Source: Rhyzopertha dominica (lineage: Eukaryota > Arthropoda > Insecta > Coleoptera > Bostrichidae). Taken from it: a stretch of 64,000 nucleotides of DNA. Positions 33,354 to 43,579 of the stretch are shown piece by piece. Below the pieces are notes generated by a model. That model was not told where the DNA came from. It did not search any database and saw only the letters and a program-made list of their open reading frames with translations. Numbering within the stretch: position 1 is the first letter of the stretch; each line of letters begins with the position of its first letter. Position numbers and translations under genes: made by a program. Location: contig QCXZ01000064.1 of the NCBI GenBank assembly GCA_025024175.1, positions 3,410,001 to 3,474,000 of the forward strand. The letters run 5' to 3'.

Positions 33354-33701
33354 TTGAGCAAAATCTTACTCATTTTTCTACAAAATCGTCTACAGAAGAT
33401 GTGCCACCAGCTCGGTCAAGTTTCCTCCTCTTCTGAGCAGACCCTACAAATGCTACTCTCCACTACACCCATATTATATAGGTTTCTTGAGTCGTTTATT
33501 GAGAACGATTCAGGCTTAAGAGTCCTTTGCGTTCCTGAGTACTGTAGGTCCAATGATTGGCCTCAGTTCCTAATACAAGCAAACCAAGCCACTTCAGCCC
33601 TTAGTCTGCTCTCTGGGATAGCCATGGAAGATTGCGGTCCGGGTAAGGCCCTTTCATTGCCTCCAAATCAAATTAACCCGGCCAACTTTGTTAATGTGTG
33701 A
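33354..33701 (+). other. 115-codon frame upstream of the gag-protease gene
   Basis: The start is unclear. The C-terminal two thirds are compositionally protein-like (ESFIENDSGLRVLCVPEYCR, NDWPQFLIQANQATSALSLL). No named domain is visible. It stops 83 bp before the next frame on the same strand and could be part of the same element's gag, separated by a stop. I cannot prove coding. Confidence 0.3.
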
Positions 33702-33784
33702 CGACAATCCAATGGTAGGCCGGAGCGCACCCTAACACAGGTGAGCGCCCGAAGTACCGCCTCACTATCACATCAAATATAGAT

Positions 33785-35329
33785 ATGCAATCCGAAGTAC
33801 CTTTTTCTGAGGTTCTCATGAGCACATGCCAGGATTGCGTGGAAAACGCTAAGGTACTCTGGCAGTCGCAAACTTATTTGTACCGAAAAAGATGGAAACA
33901 AGCAATTTCAAGAGGTTACCCTCTTAGCTGTTTTAACTGCGGAATTAAGGGACATAAATCCGTTGATTGTAAATCAAAGGGNGATGGTACCAAATGTTTG
34001 TACTGCAATAATTTCGGACACAAATCCTTTGAATGCCCGAACAAGCGATCCAACCAAAGTAAATCAACGACGCCATCTACTGCTAATGTTGGGATACAGA
34101 AAATTGAAGCAGATTATTTTGGGAAAATGAGCAAAGCCATAATTATTGAAAACGATCAACTATCTGCATTAATTGATACAGGTTGCTGTGTAAATTTAAT
34201 CAGACATGACGTGTTACCAAACTTCGGACCAATCCATCTGGAAGAAACTGATATTGTTCTTAACGGGTTCGGAGGATCCAAAGTAAAGGCTTTAGCAAAA
34301 TTTAGGACCAATGTTGAAGTAGATTATGAAAATTTTATGTGTACTATGTGCANTGTACCGAATAACGNAATGACAACAGAAGTAATATCGGGAAGAGAAT
34401 TGTTGGATGAAGCACAAGTGATTATAAACAAAGAAGGTTTGAAAATTACGAAGCACCAAGAAGAAAGAGAAACTGATATAATGAACATAAAAATAGACGA
34501 CGCTAATACAGGAATTGAACTAAAAGTAAAAGATGAAAACATTCTCTTTGAGGAAAGCCCAGAACAGAGTGGTAAACTACAAGAAACTGAAGACTTAATA
34601 GAAAAACACGAAGAATGTGAGCATATCGAGAAAAACCAAGAACAGAGTGATAAAGCACAAGTAATTGAAGANGTCGAAGAAAAAGATGATGTTGAAGAAA
34701 GTAGCTCAGATAAAGAAGCAAAGACTAAAGATTTGGTTGAAGATAAGGAGGAAGTCGCAGAAGTTCAAACAACTGAAAGTGTTGCCGACGATTGGAAGAA
34801 TGATAAAGAGAAAAGTCCACAAACGATTAATAATTTGACTGACACCGACACTGTAAAAGAGAGTCAAAAGGAGATGCTTATGAATGGTACAAATATATTG
34901 CAAGAAGTTGTAGAGAGGGAAACTCCTGCCAGTGATGCAAATATTTTAAAAACAGACATGGATCTTGAAGATAAAAGAATTCAAGAAGTACTTGAAATAG
35001 AAATGAAGAAACAGTTTGAAGGTTCTAGAGAAAAATTGAGGCTGGAAGCAAAGAAGCAAATAGAGAAGATTCAAGAAGAAAATAGAAAAGGTTATGATCT
35101 TAGGAGCAGACAATGCCAGAAATACGAAATCAACGACTTAGTAGCTATAGATAGAAGCCAGATGAGCCCAGTTCTAAAACTAAAGACGAAGTATCTTGGT
35201 CCGTACAAAGTAGCGAAGGTCAAAGAAAGTAATACCTATGATGTAGAAAAGATCGGAGATCACGACGGCCAAGTGTGCAGCATTCACGAAGCATTGGCCT
35301 CAGCACCAAGAGGACGACCAAGCAGATGA
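33785..35329 (+). CDS. LTR-retrotransposon-derived gag-protease-integrase-tail protein lacking RT
   Basis: The 514-codon frame has no stop (four codons contain N). Two CCHC zinc knuckles lie at residues 49-62 (CFNCGIKGHKSVDC) and 71-84 (CLYCNNFGHKSFEC). A retroviral-type aspartic protease follows, with ALIDTGCCVNLI (D131-T-G133) and ISGRELL at 201-207. Residues about 220-410 form an acidic, glutamate- and lysine-rich linker with an imperfect internal duplication (EQSGK.QE and EQSDKAQ). Residues 421-500 are the C-terminal part of a Gypsy-type integrase: the IEKIQEENRKGYD helix, YEINDLVAIDRSQ and KYLGPYKVAKV (GPY/F module). RT, RNase H and the integrase catalytic core, normally several hundred residues, are absent, yet the reading frame is continuous. 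It may be a compact non-autonomous element or a retained element-derived gene. The upstream gag capsid part is missing or lies in another frame. Confidence 0.8.
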   Translation: MQSEVPFSEVLMSTCQDCVENAKVLWQSQTYLYRKRWKQAISRGYPLSCFNCGIKGHKSVDCKSKXDGTKCLYCNNFGHKSFECPNKRSNQSKSTTPSTANVGIQKIEADYFGKMSKAIIIENDQLSALIDTGCCVNLIRHDVLPNFGPIHLEETDIVLNGFGGSKVKALAKFRTNVEVDYENFMCTMCXVPNNXMTTEVISGRELLDEAQVIINKEGLKITKHQEERETDIMNIKIDDANTGIELKVKDENILFEESPEQSGKLQETEDLIEKHEECEHIEKNQEQSDKAQVIEXVEEKDDVEESSSDKEAKTKDLVEDKEEVAEVQTTESVADDWKNDKEKSPQTINNLTDTDTVKESQKEMLMNGTNILQEVVERETPASDANILKTDMDLEDKRIQEVLEIEMKKQFEGSREKLRLEAKKQIEKIQEENRKGYDLRSRQCQKYEINDLVAIDRSQMSPVLKLKTKYLGPYKVAKVKESNTYDVEKIGDHDGQVCSIHEALASAPRGRPSR

Positions 35330-35524
35330 AGATCATCCGAGACGTGTGATGTGCAGGACGGCCGAGATGTGGGATCCTGGAGGGCGACACACGCTTTCCA
35401 CGCCGACTGGTCATCAAACTGAGGGATAAGTGAAAAGTGGGCGAGAATCATGACAGTTTTTCTTTGACAGCGAGATTAGAACGTTTTCCTTTTTTCAAGT
35501 TACTTTATTAGTGTTAAAATAGTT
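35330..35524 (+). repeat. Probable 3' LTR fragment
   Basis: Directly after the integrase tail, the sequence GTGCAGGACGGCCGAGATGTGG...GGAGGGCGACAC resembles the start of LTRs of Gypsy-type insect elements. The segment ends at about 35525, where an unrelated RT fragment begins. No matching 5' LTR was found upstream of 33785. Confidence 0.45.
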
Positions 35525-35870
35525 AACAATATTAAAGATTGATCATCCAAATCCCATATATATGCCTGCGCATAGTATCCATTTTTGTTAAGGTAAGGGA
35601 GAGGTAAGGAGAGTGTCCACGAGGAGATACCACAAGAGGCGATATAATATCCCTCTCTGCGGACAGACTCGCTTCCATCTTAGTTTCTCCCAAAGTTAGC
35701 TTCAAACCACAGCAGCAGAGAATCCCTTTTACAATAGCTTGATTAACGCCTCTTCTTGACACCGCAGAACAAAGAGCAACTAATGAAGGCTTGTTGAAGG
35801 TTCCGTCAAAATCCAGAAGGGCAGCTAGAGCCCATTCCTTTCTGGATAGCACATCCTCAGCTCGGCAGGT
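35525..35870 (-). pseudogene. Non-LTR retrotransposon RT fragment (motif A region)
   Basis: The minus strand gives KEWALAALLDFDGTFNKPS (motif A; families have LDIEGAFN), then CSAVSRRGVNQAIVKGI and LGETKMEASLS, matching the palm region before motif B of R1/LOA/jockey-type reverse transcriptases. After that the frame is shifted and only GYYAQAY..DL hints at motif C. The first catalytic aspartate is present (LLDFD). At about 110 residues, it is a fragment abutting the LTR piece. Confidence 0.6.
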
Positions 35871-36741
35871 GAGCTTATAAGTAATACTTTTAATAATAAA
35901 ATATTTTTATGTAAAACGATCTTATTTTTATAACACATCGGATATTTATAAATATAAATATAAATAGACCTGGTACATTATGCTTAGGGTCCTATCCTAA
36001 ATAGCTACGAATAGCGGCGCCACTGCTCGGTCTACCTTCCGACGTTTCCCTTTTTGCACTTCTCTAATGAAGTAATTACGGCAGTTGTTTTCTACGCCGT
36101 TTATGCTTTCTTCCCTGGCAACGTTATGGTAACAACTTGTTGCCCGGGCAATGTAAGGATTTCCCTTTTTACCGTGTGTAATCAATGTTCTTTTTGCGGA
36201 ACGTTGGCGCTGGCCGCTAGAATAAATCCAGGGAGCTGTTTTTTAAGATACTCGGCGAATGTGAGAAAAATCGGAAAGTAATTTATTTCTTCACAAGGAA
36301 TTTCACCAATTAGAATGCTTAGAGTAGTTAAATTTGGTACAACAGGGGTTGTGGCTTGCAGGCTTTCATCATTTCTGAAAGTTTTACAGCTTTTTTAAAT
36401 GTCCTTTCGTAATAGCATTTTTAAATTCTCTTCTTGGTTCCAAAAGAGAGAAGCTGTAAATAAAATTACTGCATCACATTGGCTACTTGCCATGCAACAA
36501 TGTATTTCTGTTCTATTACAAAGGATATAGAAGAATTGAAATGAAAATGAAAAAAATTGTCGATTGATTTTCAAAAGATGTTTTTCATTAGGCTGTATTA
36601 ATATTAGGAACCTTTGTAAACGTGACGAATTTATTCACTTGACTGTAGATGATTTCAAAAATCCCACTAAGAAGGTTTTGATTATAATAAGATACACTAG
36701 AATTAAAAAGAGTAGGTGTTTTTAATTCCAAAAGAAGGTAA
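35871..36741. other. No gene recognised
   Basis: Short frames at 35997-36185 (minus) and 36054-36281 (plus) overlap on opposite strands without domains. GGTAACAACTTGTTGCCCGGG near 36130 is a small imperfect palindrome. Confidence 0.4.
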
Positions 36742-36870
36742 TCATTTTAATGCGTATCGCTTGTACCAAAAATACGCTTCCAATTCGGAAATTCGGCGCT
36801 TTTTTATTAGTTGTCTTAAATGTTCTTTGGTTCTTATACTGAAATTCCTTAAAGTTCTACCAATGTATCA
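36742..36870 (-). pseudogene. Penelope-like element GIY-YIG fragment
   Basis: The minus strand reads YIGRTLRNFSIRTKEHLRQL, the YIG half of the nuclease with its catalytic arginine and the R..EH block, then about 20 residues to a stop at 36742. The N-terminal GIY half is cut off at 36871, exactly where the AAT tail of a non-LTR element begins, so the retrotransposon interrupts this PLE. It is a third PLE family in the window (GRT instead of GQTGR or GQTKR). Confidence 0.65.
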
Positions 36871-36872
36871 GT

Positions 36873-38355
36873 TAATAATAATAATAATAATAATAATAAA
36901 CCACTTTATTAGGCACAGTAGGTTAAATACAATCAAAACTATTATTTTGAATGTAATAAAAAGAAGAAAAGAAAAATATAAAGTATATATACTGTATAAA
37001 CATACCCAATTATGCAAACCAAACAAAAATCTTTTTTGTAAACTGGGAAGCATGGCGAAGTCTAGCAAAATCGTATTCTACTTAACCACGCATCCCAAGC
37101 TATAAGAGGGCGAAAATGCGGAAAGAGGGAAAGAAATCAACAAATGCAAGAAAAAAACAATGAAAAAAGGCTTAGAAGGAAGTGAAAGTCCGGTTGACAA
37201 GCAGATTTCATCCAGTTTGAGTATCAAAAAGGTACTCCTTTAATTTATATTTAAACTTATTAATATTATACAGTCTGAACTGACGTGGTAAGGCATTGTA
37301 CAATTTAGCAGCATTGAAAGTGAAATCTCTGTGAAACAGAGCTGTACGGTGGCGGGCACAACAAAACTGTCACTAAATCGAGTGCTTCTAGAGTGAATAT
37401 CTGAATGATATGTTAATCGACCTTTCAAGTTAGAGTTAGGAGATCGAATAGTAAGTATTTTATGAACAAAACGGTTAAGATGACACTTCTTACGATTATC
37501 CATGTTCAAACAATTTAAGTTATTTATAAACGACGTGATATGATCACGTCTACGCAAACCATAGACATATCGACAACATGCATTCTGTACTTTCTGCACA
37601 CGACTTTTCTCGTTGGCATCCAAACAAAACCCATAAATAAAGTCACAATAGTTGAAATGCGATAATACAAGACTTTCACGTAATTGTTTCCTTAGTAAAC
37701 AATTTAAAAAATATCTACTCGAATATAACAATTTTAAAGCAGGGAATGCCCGTTGTATTAGCTTTGTGACATGTTCCCTAAACCGAACTGCACTATCTAT
37801 AATGACACCCAAATTTCGAGTATGATCAACAAACGGAACATTAACACCTGCTAGAGTTACCGACATAGAATCGCATACATATTTTCTGACATTTTTATTG
37901 CCAAATCACATAACCAGTGATTTAGAAGGGTTTAATTTTAAGTTATACTTCTCAGACAAAATTCTGATTCTATCTAGTTCCTCATTAGTAAATATAGATG
38001 AAGCTAAGCAGTCCTCAAGTCTGAAATGATGATAAATCTGGGTGTCATCGGTATATGCTTGATCCTTACACCTACTCACAGATTTAATTATATCAGCAGC
38101 ATATATAATAAACAATAATGGGCCTAGGATAGACCCCTGAGGAACTCCAGTTAAAATTTTTTAAGTATTGGAATAACGGTTACTGGAAAATATTTTTTGA
38201 CATCTATTGCTGAGATAAGATGACACCAAAGAAACAGACGATGAAGAAAATCCACAGTATCTTAACTTAGTACACGTCAATCTGTGATTAATAGTGTCGA
38301 AAGCCTTAGAATAATCCAAAATCGACACTAGACCCTCGTTCGCCTGAAAATTTCA
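36873..38355 (-). mobile_element. Truncated non-LTR retrotransposon, minus strand
   Basis: An AAT array (36873-36898) is the 3' tail. The copy begins inside the RT at about 38355. I did not find a convincing target duplication; the right flank does not obviously resume the PLE. Confidence 0.65.
37240..38350 (-). pseudogene. Non-LTR retrotransposon reverse transcriptase, minus strand
   Basis: Reading from 38350: GLVSILDYSKAFDTINHRL (motif A), then YLSNRCQKIF, a damaged motif B ([18 protein letters not shown], stop near 38160), [10 protein letters not shown], motif C as [13 protein letters not shown] (YADD changed to YTDD), NLKLNPSKS, then from 37866 a 208-codon frame with LGVIIDSAVRFREHV, SHFNYCDFIYG and RVQKVQNACCRYVYGLRRRDH. 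Stops or frame changes at about 38160 and 37870-37905 break it. The motif A aspartate is present, and the YTDD change still keeps both aspartates of motif C. The type matches the copy at 25.8-26.9 kb. Confidence 0.8.
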
Positions 38356-38394
38356 TATGGTTTCTATGTGAGGGCGCCATTAGAATTAAATCCA

Positions 38395-39000
38395 TATTAT
38401 TTTTAGTTAGTATCAACATTCTAAAGATACGTGTGTAAATGTGACAGCTGACGGACTATTTGTGAGATATAGCATTTTGAGTGAAGCAACTTTTGTTATT
38501 TTGAAAAAAAAATCCGTGTGTTAAAACAACATTATTTTTGTGGAAAAAAATGCTGCTGATAGCAAAAATTCTGCGTCAGGCGAAGCAACTATTCGTAAGT
38601 GGTTTACTAAATTCCATACAGACCATATGAGCAACGAAGACGATGAACGCAGTGGACGTCCAAAAATGGCTGTTACGGACGAAAACATCAAAAAAATCCA
38701 CAAGATGATTTTGGATGACCGTAAAGTGAAGTTGATCGTGATAGCTGAAGGTATCAAAGAAACGTGTTGGACATATCGTTCAGGAATATTTAGGTATGCG
38801 AAAGCTTTGTGCAAAGTGGGTACCGCGAGAGCTCACAATCGACCAAAAACAACAAAAAATTGATGATTCTGAGCAGTGTGTGCAGCTGTTTTATCGCAAT
38901 GCGTTTTCTTTAAAACGATACGAACTTTTTAGTCGAGCTAGTATACACATTTACAGTCTTTACGTCTCAATTTTTATACAATTTTTGTGCTTGAGAAATG
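38395..39000 (+). pseudogene. mariner transposase, N-terminal half
   Basis: The frame from 38540 reads EKNAADSKNSASGEATIRKWFTKF (first helix-turn-helix), then EDDERSGRPKMAVTDENIKKIHKMI with the GRP hinge, and RKVKLIVIAEGIKET (second helix-turn-helix). A frame change at about 38796 leads to MRKLCAKWVPRELT.DQKQQ, the mariner linker (WVPHEL-type motif), then DDSEQCVQLFYRNA. The sequence diverges before the first catalytic aspartate, so no DDE core is present. Length and motifs identify a mariner of the SETMAR-like or cecropia-like type. The leader at 38395-38510 is probably its 5' untranslated region. Confidence 0.8.
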
Positions 39001-39901
39001 TGGGGTATATTATTTATTGGTAAAATAAAACAAAATAATGGATGTTGCTACAGTTGACACTTTACGGTTACATTTGAAGCAGGACCATCGACAGTCGAAT
39101 ACAATTCATGCATATTACAGTTGAAACTGCAATTCCGATCGTCCCATCATTACGGTGAATTCAAAATGAGCCCTCGCCATCAACGCAATCCATTCAACGA
39201 CCCAGTTTTTGGCTCGATCAAAATGCCGCAAGTGGCATTATTAAAACCGCTCACGGGTCATTATCCCGACTACCCTCGTCACTCAGGCCTACCCACTAGA
39301 TCATAAAACAGCTGAAATCACCGACCTAATAGCCGACGACTTAAAACCTGACTATGTACGCGCATCGACCCGTTTCGAAAAACTCTGGCATCAGCTCTGG
39401 TTTTGTGGGGGTCGTTAATTTTGAAACGGTTATAGCAGGGCGTAGACAAGGAAGCTCGATAAAGAATGATTACCAAAGCTGCCAAAGCTTGTGGGTTTTA
39501 AAAGTATACAGGGTGTTAATGAACAGGTGCGAGGAAACCAGGGTTTGATTCCTTGTGAGAGATGAGGCGAGTTTTTTATATAAAAACAAGCAAAACTCCA
39601 AGTAGACATGAATAAAGCAAATGAAAACCAAGTTCCACATTATTTATTTCATAAAAGCAGTGTGCTATAAAATTACACACTCAAAGTATATTACTAAAGT
39701 ATAGGAAGGAGAGCACTTACCAACATTAAATAAGGAGAANAAAAAANATTGAAATCGTAGTCTTTTTCGGCTCTAGTGACAAAAGTTAACGTTACGGGAT
39801 TTACCTCCCACTATGGGCGAAAATTAAGTTTTATCTGGAGTATGCGGTGACGAAAACTGTCATAGAAAAAGTCTTTTTTTGGTGTGTCATAGAAAAAATA
39901 T
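39001..39901. other. Unassigned; short open segment at about 39255-39415
   Basis: One frame reads LVTQAYPLDHKTAEITDL and on to FEKLWHQLWF with good composition for about 50 codons, between stops. I do not recognise it. A TACAGGGTG transposon end lies at 39506. The rest is AT-rich. Confidence 0.3.
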
Positions 39902-40082
39902 ATGACATGTTGTTTTCCGGGCTGGTTCCCACGTTGGTTATTAGACCTTGACGTTTCGACACTCATGTCAGTGTCTTCCTCAGAAGTAGCTCTGAAGCTT
40001 CTGAGGAAGACACCGACATGAGTGTCGAAACGCCAAGGTCTAATAACCAACGTGGGAACCAGCCCGGAAAACAACATGTCAT
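39902..40082. repeat. 85-bp near-perfect inverted repeat with 11-bp spacer
   Basis: The left arm 39902-39986 and right arm 39998-40082 are reverse complements with two mismatches over 85 bases. The spacer is TAGCTCTGAAG. Each arm carries the block CTTCTGAGGAAGACAC...GTGTCGAAACG. The arms share text of the type seen at Penelope-like element termini. As cloned DNA or RNA it would form a very strong hairpin. Confidence 0.9.
39998..40040 (+). ncRNA. Hammerhead-ribozyme-like core in PLE terminus (both arms)
   Basis: On the plus strand: CTGAGGA (40001-40007; the CUGANGA core), one A, stem II GACAC / GTGTC (40009-40013 with 40022-40026) closed by an 8-base loop, then GAAAC (40027-40031). CTT before and AAG after could make a 3-bp stem I. 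The expected NUH cleavage triplet is GCC here, but GTC in the left arm read on the minus strand (about 39950). Penelope-like elements are known to carry hammerhead motifs in their terminal repeats. The extra unpaired A before stem II and the very short stem I make self-cleavage uncertain. Confidence 0.45.
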
Positions 40083-40380
40083 CGACAACAACCACGGAAG
40101 ACTTCAAACCGAAAAAATATATGTAGGTATTGCACTGAAGGAAATCTGTTGTACCTTCATGGTTACTGACCTCCACCCCATCGCGGAAGGAAAAGACTCA
40201 CTTTCCTCCCACGCATTACAAAAAAAAATAGTAGAATTTCTTGATAATTCTACTTTTTCTGTACGTACCATAATTATTTCGTCAAACTATGACCTAGTCA
40301 ATACAAAAGTTGCGTTGAACTCGCGCTTTGTTTCCGGTCCGTGTACAGTTGCAAATCCATATTTTACAACCTTGTATTAA
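40018..40380 (+). other. 120-codon frame beginning in the inverted repeat
   Basis: The first 25 residues (MSVETPRSNNQRGNQP...) are just the PLE terminal text of the right arm and are not a real protein start. The rest (KIYVGIALKEICCTFMV, DLHPIAEGKDSLSSH, FLDNSTFSVRTIIISSN) has a good composition but no domain I can name. I regard coding as unproven. Confidence 0.3.
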
Positions 40381-41187
40381 GTATTACATGTAAATTTTAT
40401 GGAGATATTAATATGACAACGTAACCCAGAAGACTTTTTTGAGTACGAGATCATTCAGTTATTTTTCCAATCCATGAACTTTCTGTAGACAGATGTCACA
40501 TTGCAAATTATTGTTTGTAGTTTTTATCATAGTGACACATGCATTCCTAGATGTGAAAATATTTTTACTTTCTAGAGTGAAAAAGTATCAATTTCATATA
40601 AAGTAAGTCACAGAAAAATTGTTATTCTTATATGAACGAGCGGAAAACAGCTACTTATTATTATACAAGGCCATAAAATTGTATCTTGTCTTTGAGAGTA
40701 TTTTAACTCTGTCATGTACCCGTATANAATGTGATTTTTTTCTGAGCCTTGCTAGAATTAAGGAAGAATTTGTTTATTTTGAATAAAAAAAATAAGCAAA
40801 AATGAAAAATCTAACCCCCCCCCCCAGACGTAGAAGCTAAAAGCCACTTACTATTTTATGTTGAAATCTACGCTGTTGGTAAATGAAAATTATGACACTT
40901 CAAGGTAAGTAATATATCTAATATAAAAAGAGTGCGAAGTCAAACTAATAACGTTGCTGAAGAAATTGTCTCGATTAATATTGAAAACAGAACTACAGTC
41001 TTAATATATTTGTATATTTTGAACCGCTGGATATTCTGTCTTGATCTTTTTTGTTCAAGCTGTTCTATATAGTGAACAAATTAAACGCTCGATATTTTAT
41101 ATACAACGCATATTGCATTTTCCAGTTAATTTATCCAATTCCAACTTAATTTATGCATGACAAAATACTAAATATTCGATATGTAGT
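40381..41187. other. No gene recognised; 11-base C run at 40815
   Basis: AT-rich DNA with no frame of note. CTCGATATTTTATA at about 41090 may be a degenerate outlier of the minisatellite that follows. Confidence 0.4.
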
Positions 41188-41510
41188 AGACGCTCGATAA
41201 ATTTAATGAATATTCGATATAAAATTTTCTCGCAGGTTAAAATAATAAGTACTCGATAAATATCAGACGCTCGGTAAATGTAATGAATGCTCAGTATAAA
41301 TTTTATGTTAAAATAATAAAAAATAGATAAATATAATATACACTCGATGAATGTAACGAATGTGCAGTAACTGATTCAAATTTTTTCTGAATTATTAAAA
41401 ATATTCGTTAAATAAATAATAGATGTTCGATAAATTTAAGGAATACTCAGTGCCAGATTCGAATGCTTCCTCAATTAGTAAATTTTCGGTAAAATATAAT
41501 AAATCGCTAA
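41188..41510. repeat. Degenerate minisatellite, about four units of 73-88 bp
   Basis: Units start at 41188, 41265, 41338 and 41421 with variants of AGACGCTCGATAAATTTAATGAATATTCGATATAA, and the second half runs TTAAAATAATAA..CGATAAATAT. The units differ by substitutions and small indels. Array limits are approximate. Confidence 0.7.
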
Positions 41511-43579
41511 ATGTTAAATGGAAAATTAATGATGATCAATATTCCTTTTGATTTTAGGGTTTCAAAGGTTCATAAAACAGGCTTTTATCGGCAATCATAC
41601 TATCAAAATAATCCAAATGCGAAAGAGAATGAAATCTTAAATAAGATATTGGACATCTATGGGAGCTTGATTTAAAGAACATTTGGATCATTTCAGATTT
41701 GGGAGGTTTGATAAATCGGATGTCGACTAACATGAAAGACACAACTCACCTCATAATAATTTTTAAAAGCTATTGAAAGAAATAAGCATGCTTTAGTAAA
41801 TTCAGATTTAGGTCACTTAAGCGTACAAATTCAAATAGTGTAAATAATATTTTATTGACTTGACTCCATTTCCGCTGAAGATCTGTGGAGGGAAATATCC
41901 TCCAGTCAAATTTAAAACCAAATCGTCAGCACCCGTGGTGTTTACTGCGACCGAAATTTTATACAAATATTATTAAAATCCATGTCATTGGATCAATTTT
42001 TAAACGCGTTTCAAAGATATAGCTGTATTCTAAGAGAATAAATGGTAAAAACTCTAAGATATTGATGTCCTACACAGATTCGTAGATATTGATGTCTTAN
42101 ACAGATTCGTAGATATTAATTCTTCTTCGAAAGCACCATAGATTAGTATTCAGTTTAAAATAACCAAGTTTGAAGTTATACAGGATTGGCCAGTTCTTAT
42201 CAGGTAGAGCTGTTCTCGGAAACATATTTTGTGTTTAAAATTGCGCAGTTAAGTCGTTTTATTCGTATCCAAACAGTCCATTCACTGCGAACGACCCTAT
42301 TTTACTGTTATACCACATCTCCGAATGAAATTTAAGGTTCGAGTTACCTTTTGTATGACATATAGGTGAAGTTATATTAATGGCATGTTAGACAAATGAT
42401 TTAGTTTACTAATAACCTTTTAGTAAGCAGAAGAAGTAGGTATATTTAGTAAGTCACGATTCAAAAAAATTACTATATTCATTTTCGGAATCGTCTGTTT
42501 AATTAATCAAAAACTTATTGTCATAAGCATCCAAATGAAATTAATTTATCATTTTTCTGAATATGCTACTTTCAAACCAGAGTGCGCGTCACTTTCCAAT
42601 GCGAAAACACGCCGCTTGCTTCAATACATTTTAGAAGTGTTTTAATTACTCACATTTATCGCATTTGTTTCTTTCCAATCGCTTGGCGTTTTCACCATCA
42701 CCTACCACCCAGTATAGTCATAGTTCACTACGCACACCAANCACTCCCGAAATCATCTTCTAACCACTTCCAGAAACCAAAATTAGGGAGCTACACTGCG
42801 CGCGTTAAGAGCTCCTCAATACAACTAATACGTGATAATGCGTTNATCGTGTGTGCCGTTTGACGAAAAAGAAACAGTATTATAAAAAGTGGTGTAGTCA
42901 GACGTTTTTTGCCAGTTGTTGCTCGGAGCGCTGCGGCGCTTGACCTTGGGAATGCAACTAAAAATCACAGCGGCGTATTTTATTGTACGTTTCTGACACG
43001 CAGTGCTACCGGGGCGTTCAGAATTTTCTCATGCTGAAATAAAATATTCTCTAAGAATTTGTAGTTTTAAATTTACTTTAAGTGTAAGTGCTTAAAGTTT
43101 AATTTCAAGCTGGATACTAAATTCCCATGTAAATAGCTCTATATATTAAAAAGCACAGTGATTTTTAGAATGTCGCATTAAATGCTATTATTGAACAAAA
43201 TACTGTAAATTTCTTCCGTCATTCCAATCCATTCCACCTTTTTGTAAGGCACTGTCTGTAATGGGTAGTATACAATTTGTTTTAGAGCTGACACTTTTTG
43301 AATGTATTTTATAATGGTATTTATATTTTTTTCTAATGCACTGCTGTAAAATGCTAAACTTAATTCGATAGTGAACGTAAATTATCGAGCAATTATATAT
43401 TTTTATAGTGTATATTTCCGTAAAATACCGACCAGAACTTAGCGTACGAATGGGATATTTTATTTGCGATTTTATAAAAAAAATATAAGGCCCTTTGTAC
43501 TATTTTATCCTACATTTTGTATTTTTTATCGAGCATTTAGTATTTTTTTAATCTGCAAACTGCATTAAATTACCGAACG
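41511..43579. other. No gene recognised
   Basis: A 27-bp tandem duplication (AGATATTGATGTC..ACAGATTCGT) lies at 42057-42110. The frames at 41554 (minus) and 42582 (plus) have no domain. 42880-43030 is somewhat GC-richer. No element boundary was identified. Confidence 0.4.

Noticed and set aside
34324..34903. Three minus-strand frames of 65-72 codons
   Set aside because: They are antisense shadows of the acidic linker of the gag-protease frame.
39535..39556. tRNA B-box-like GGGTTTGATTCCT
   Set aside because: No A box at the right distance and no cloverleaf arms could be drawn.
41188..41510. CRISPR-like array
   Set aside because: Units are degenerate tandem repeats without unique spacers, and the DNA is clearly eukaryotic.
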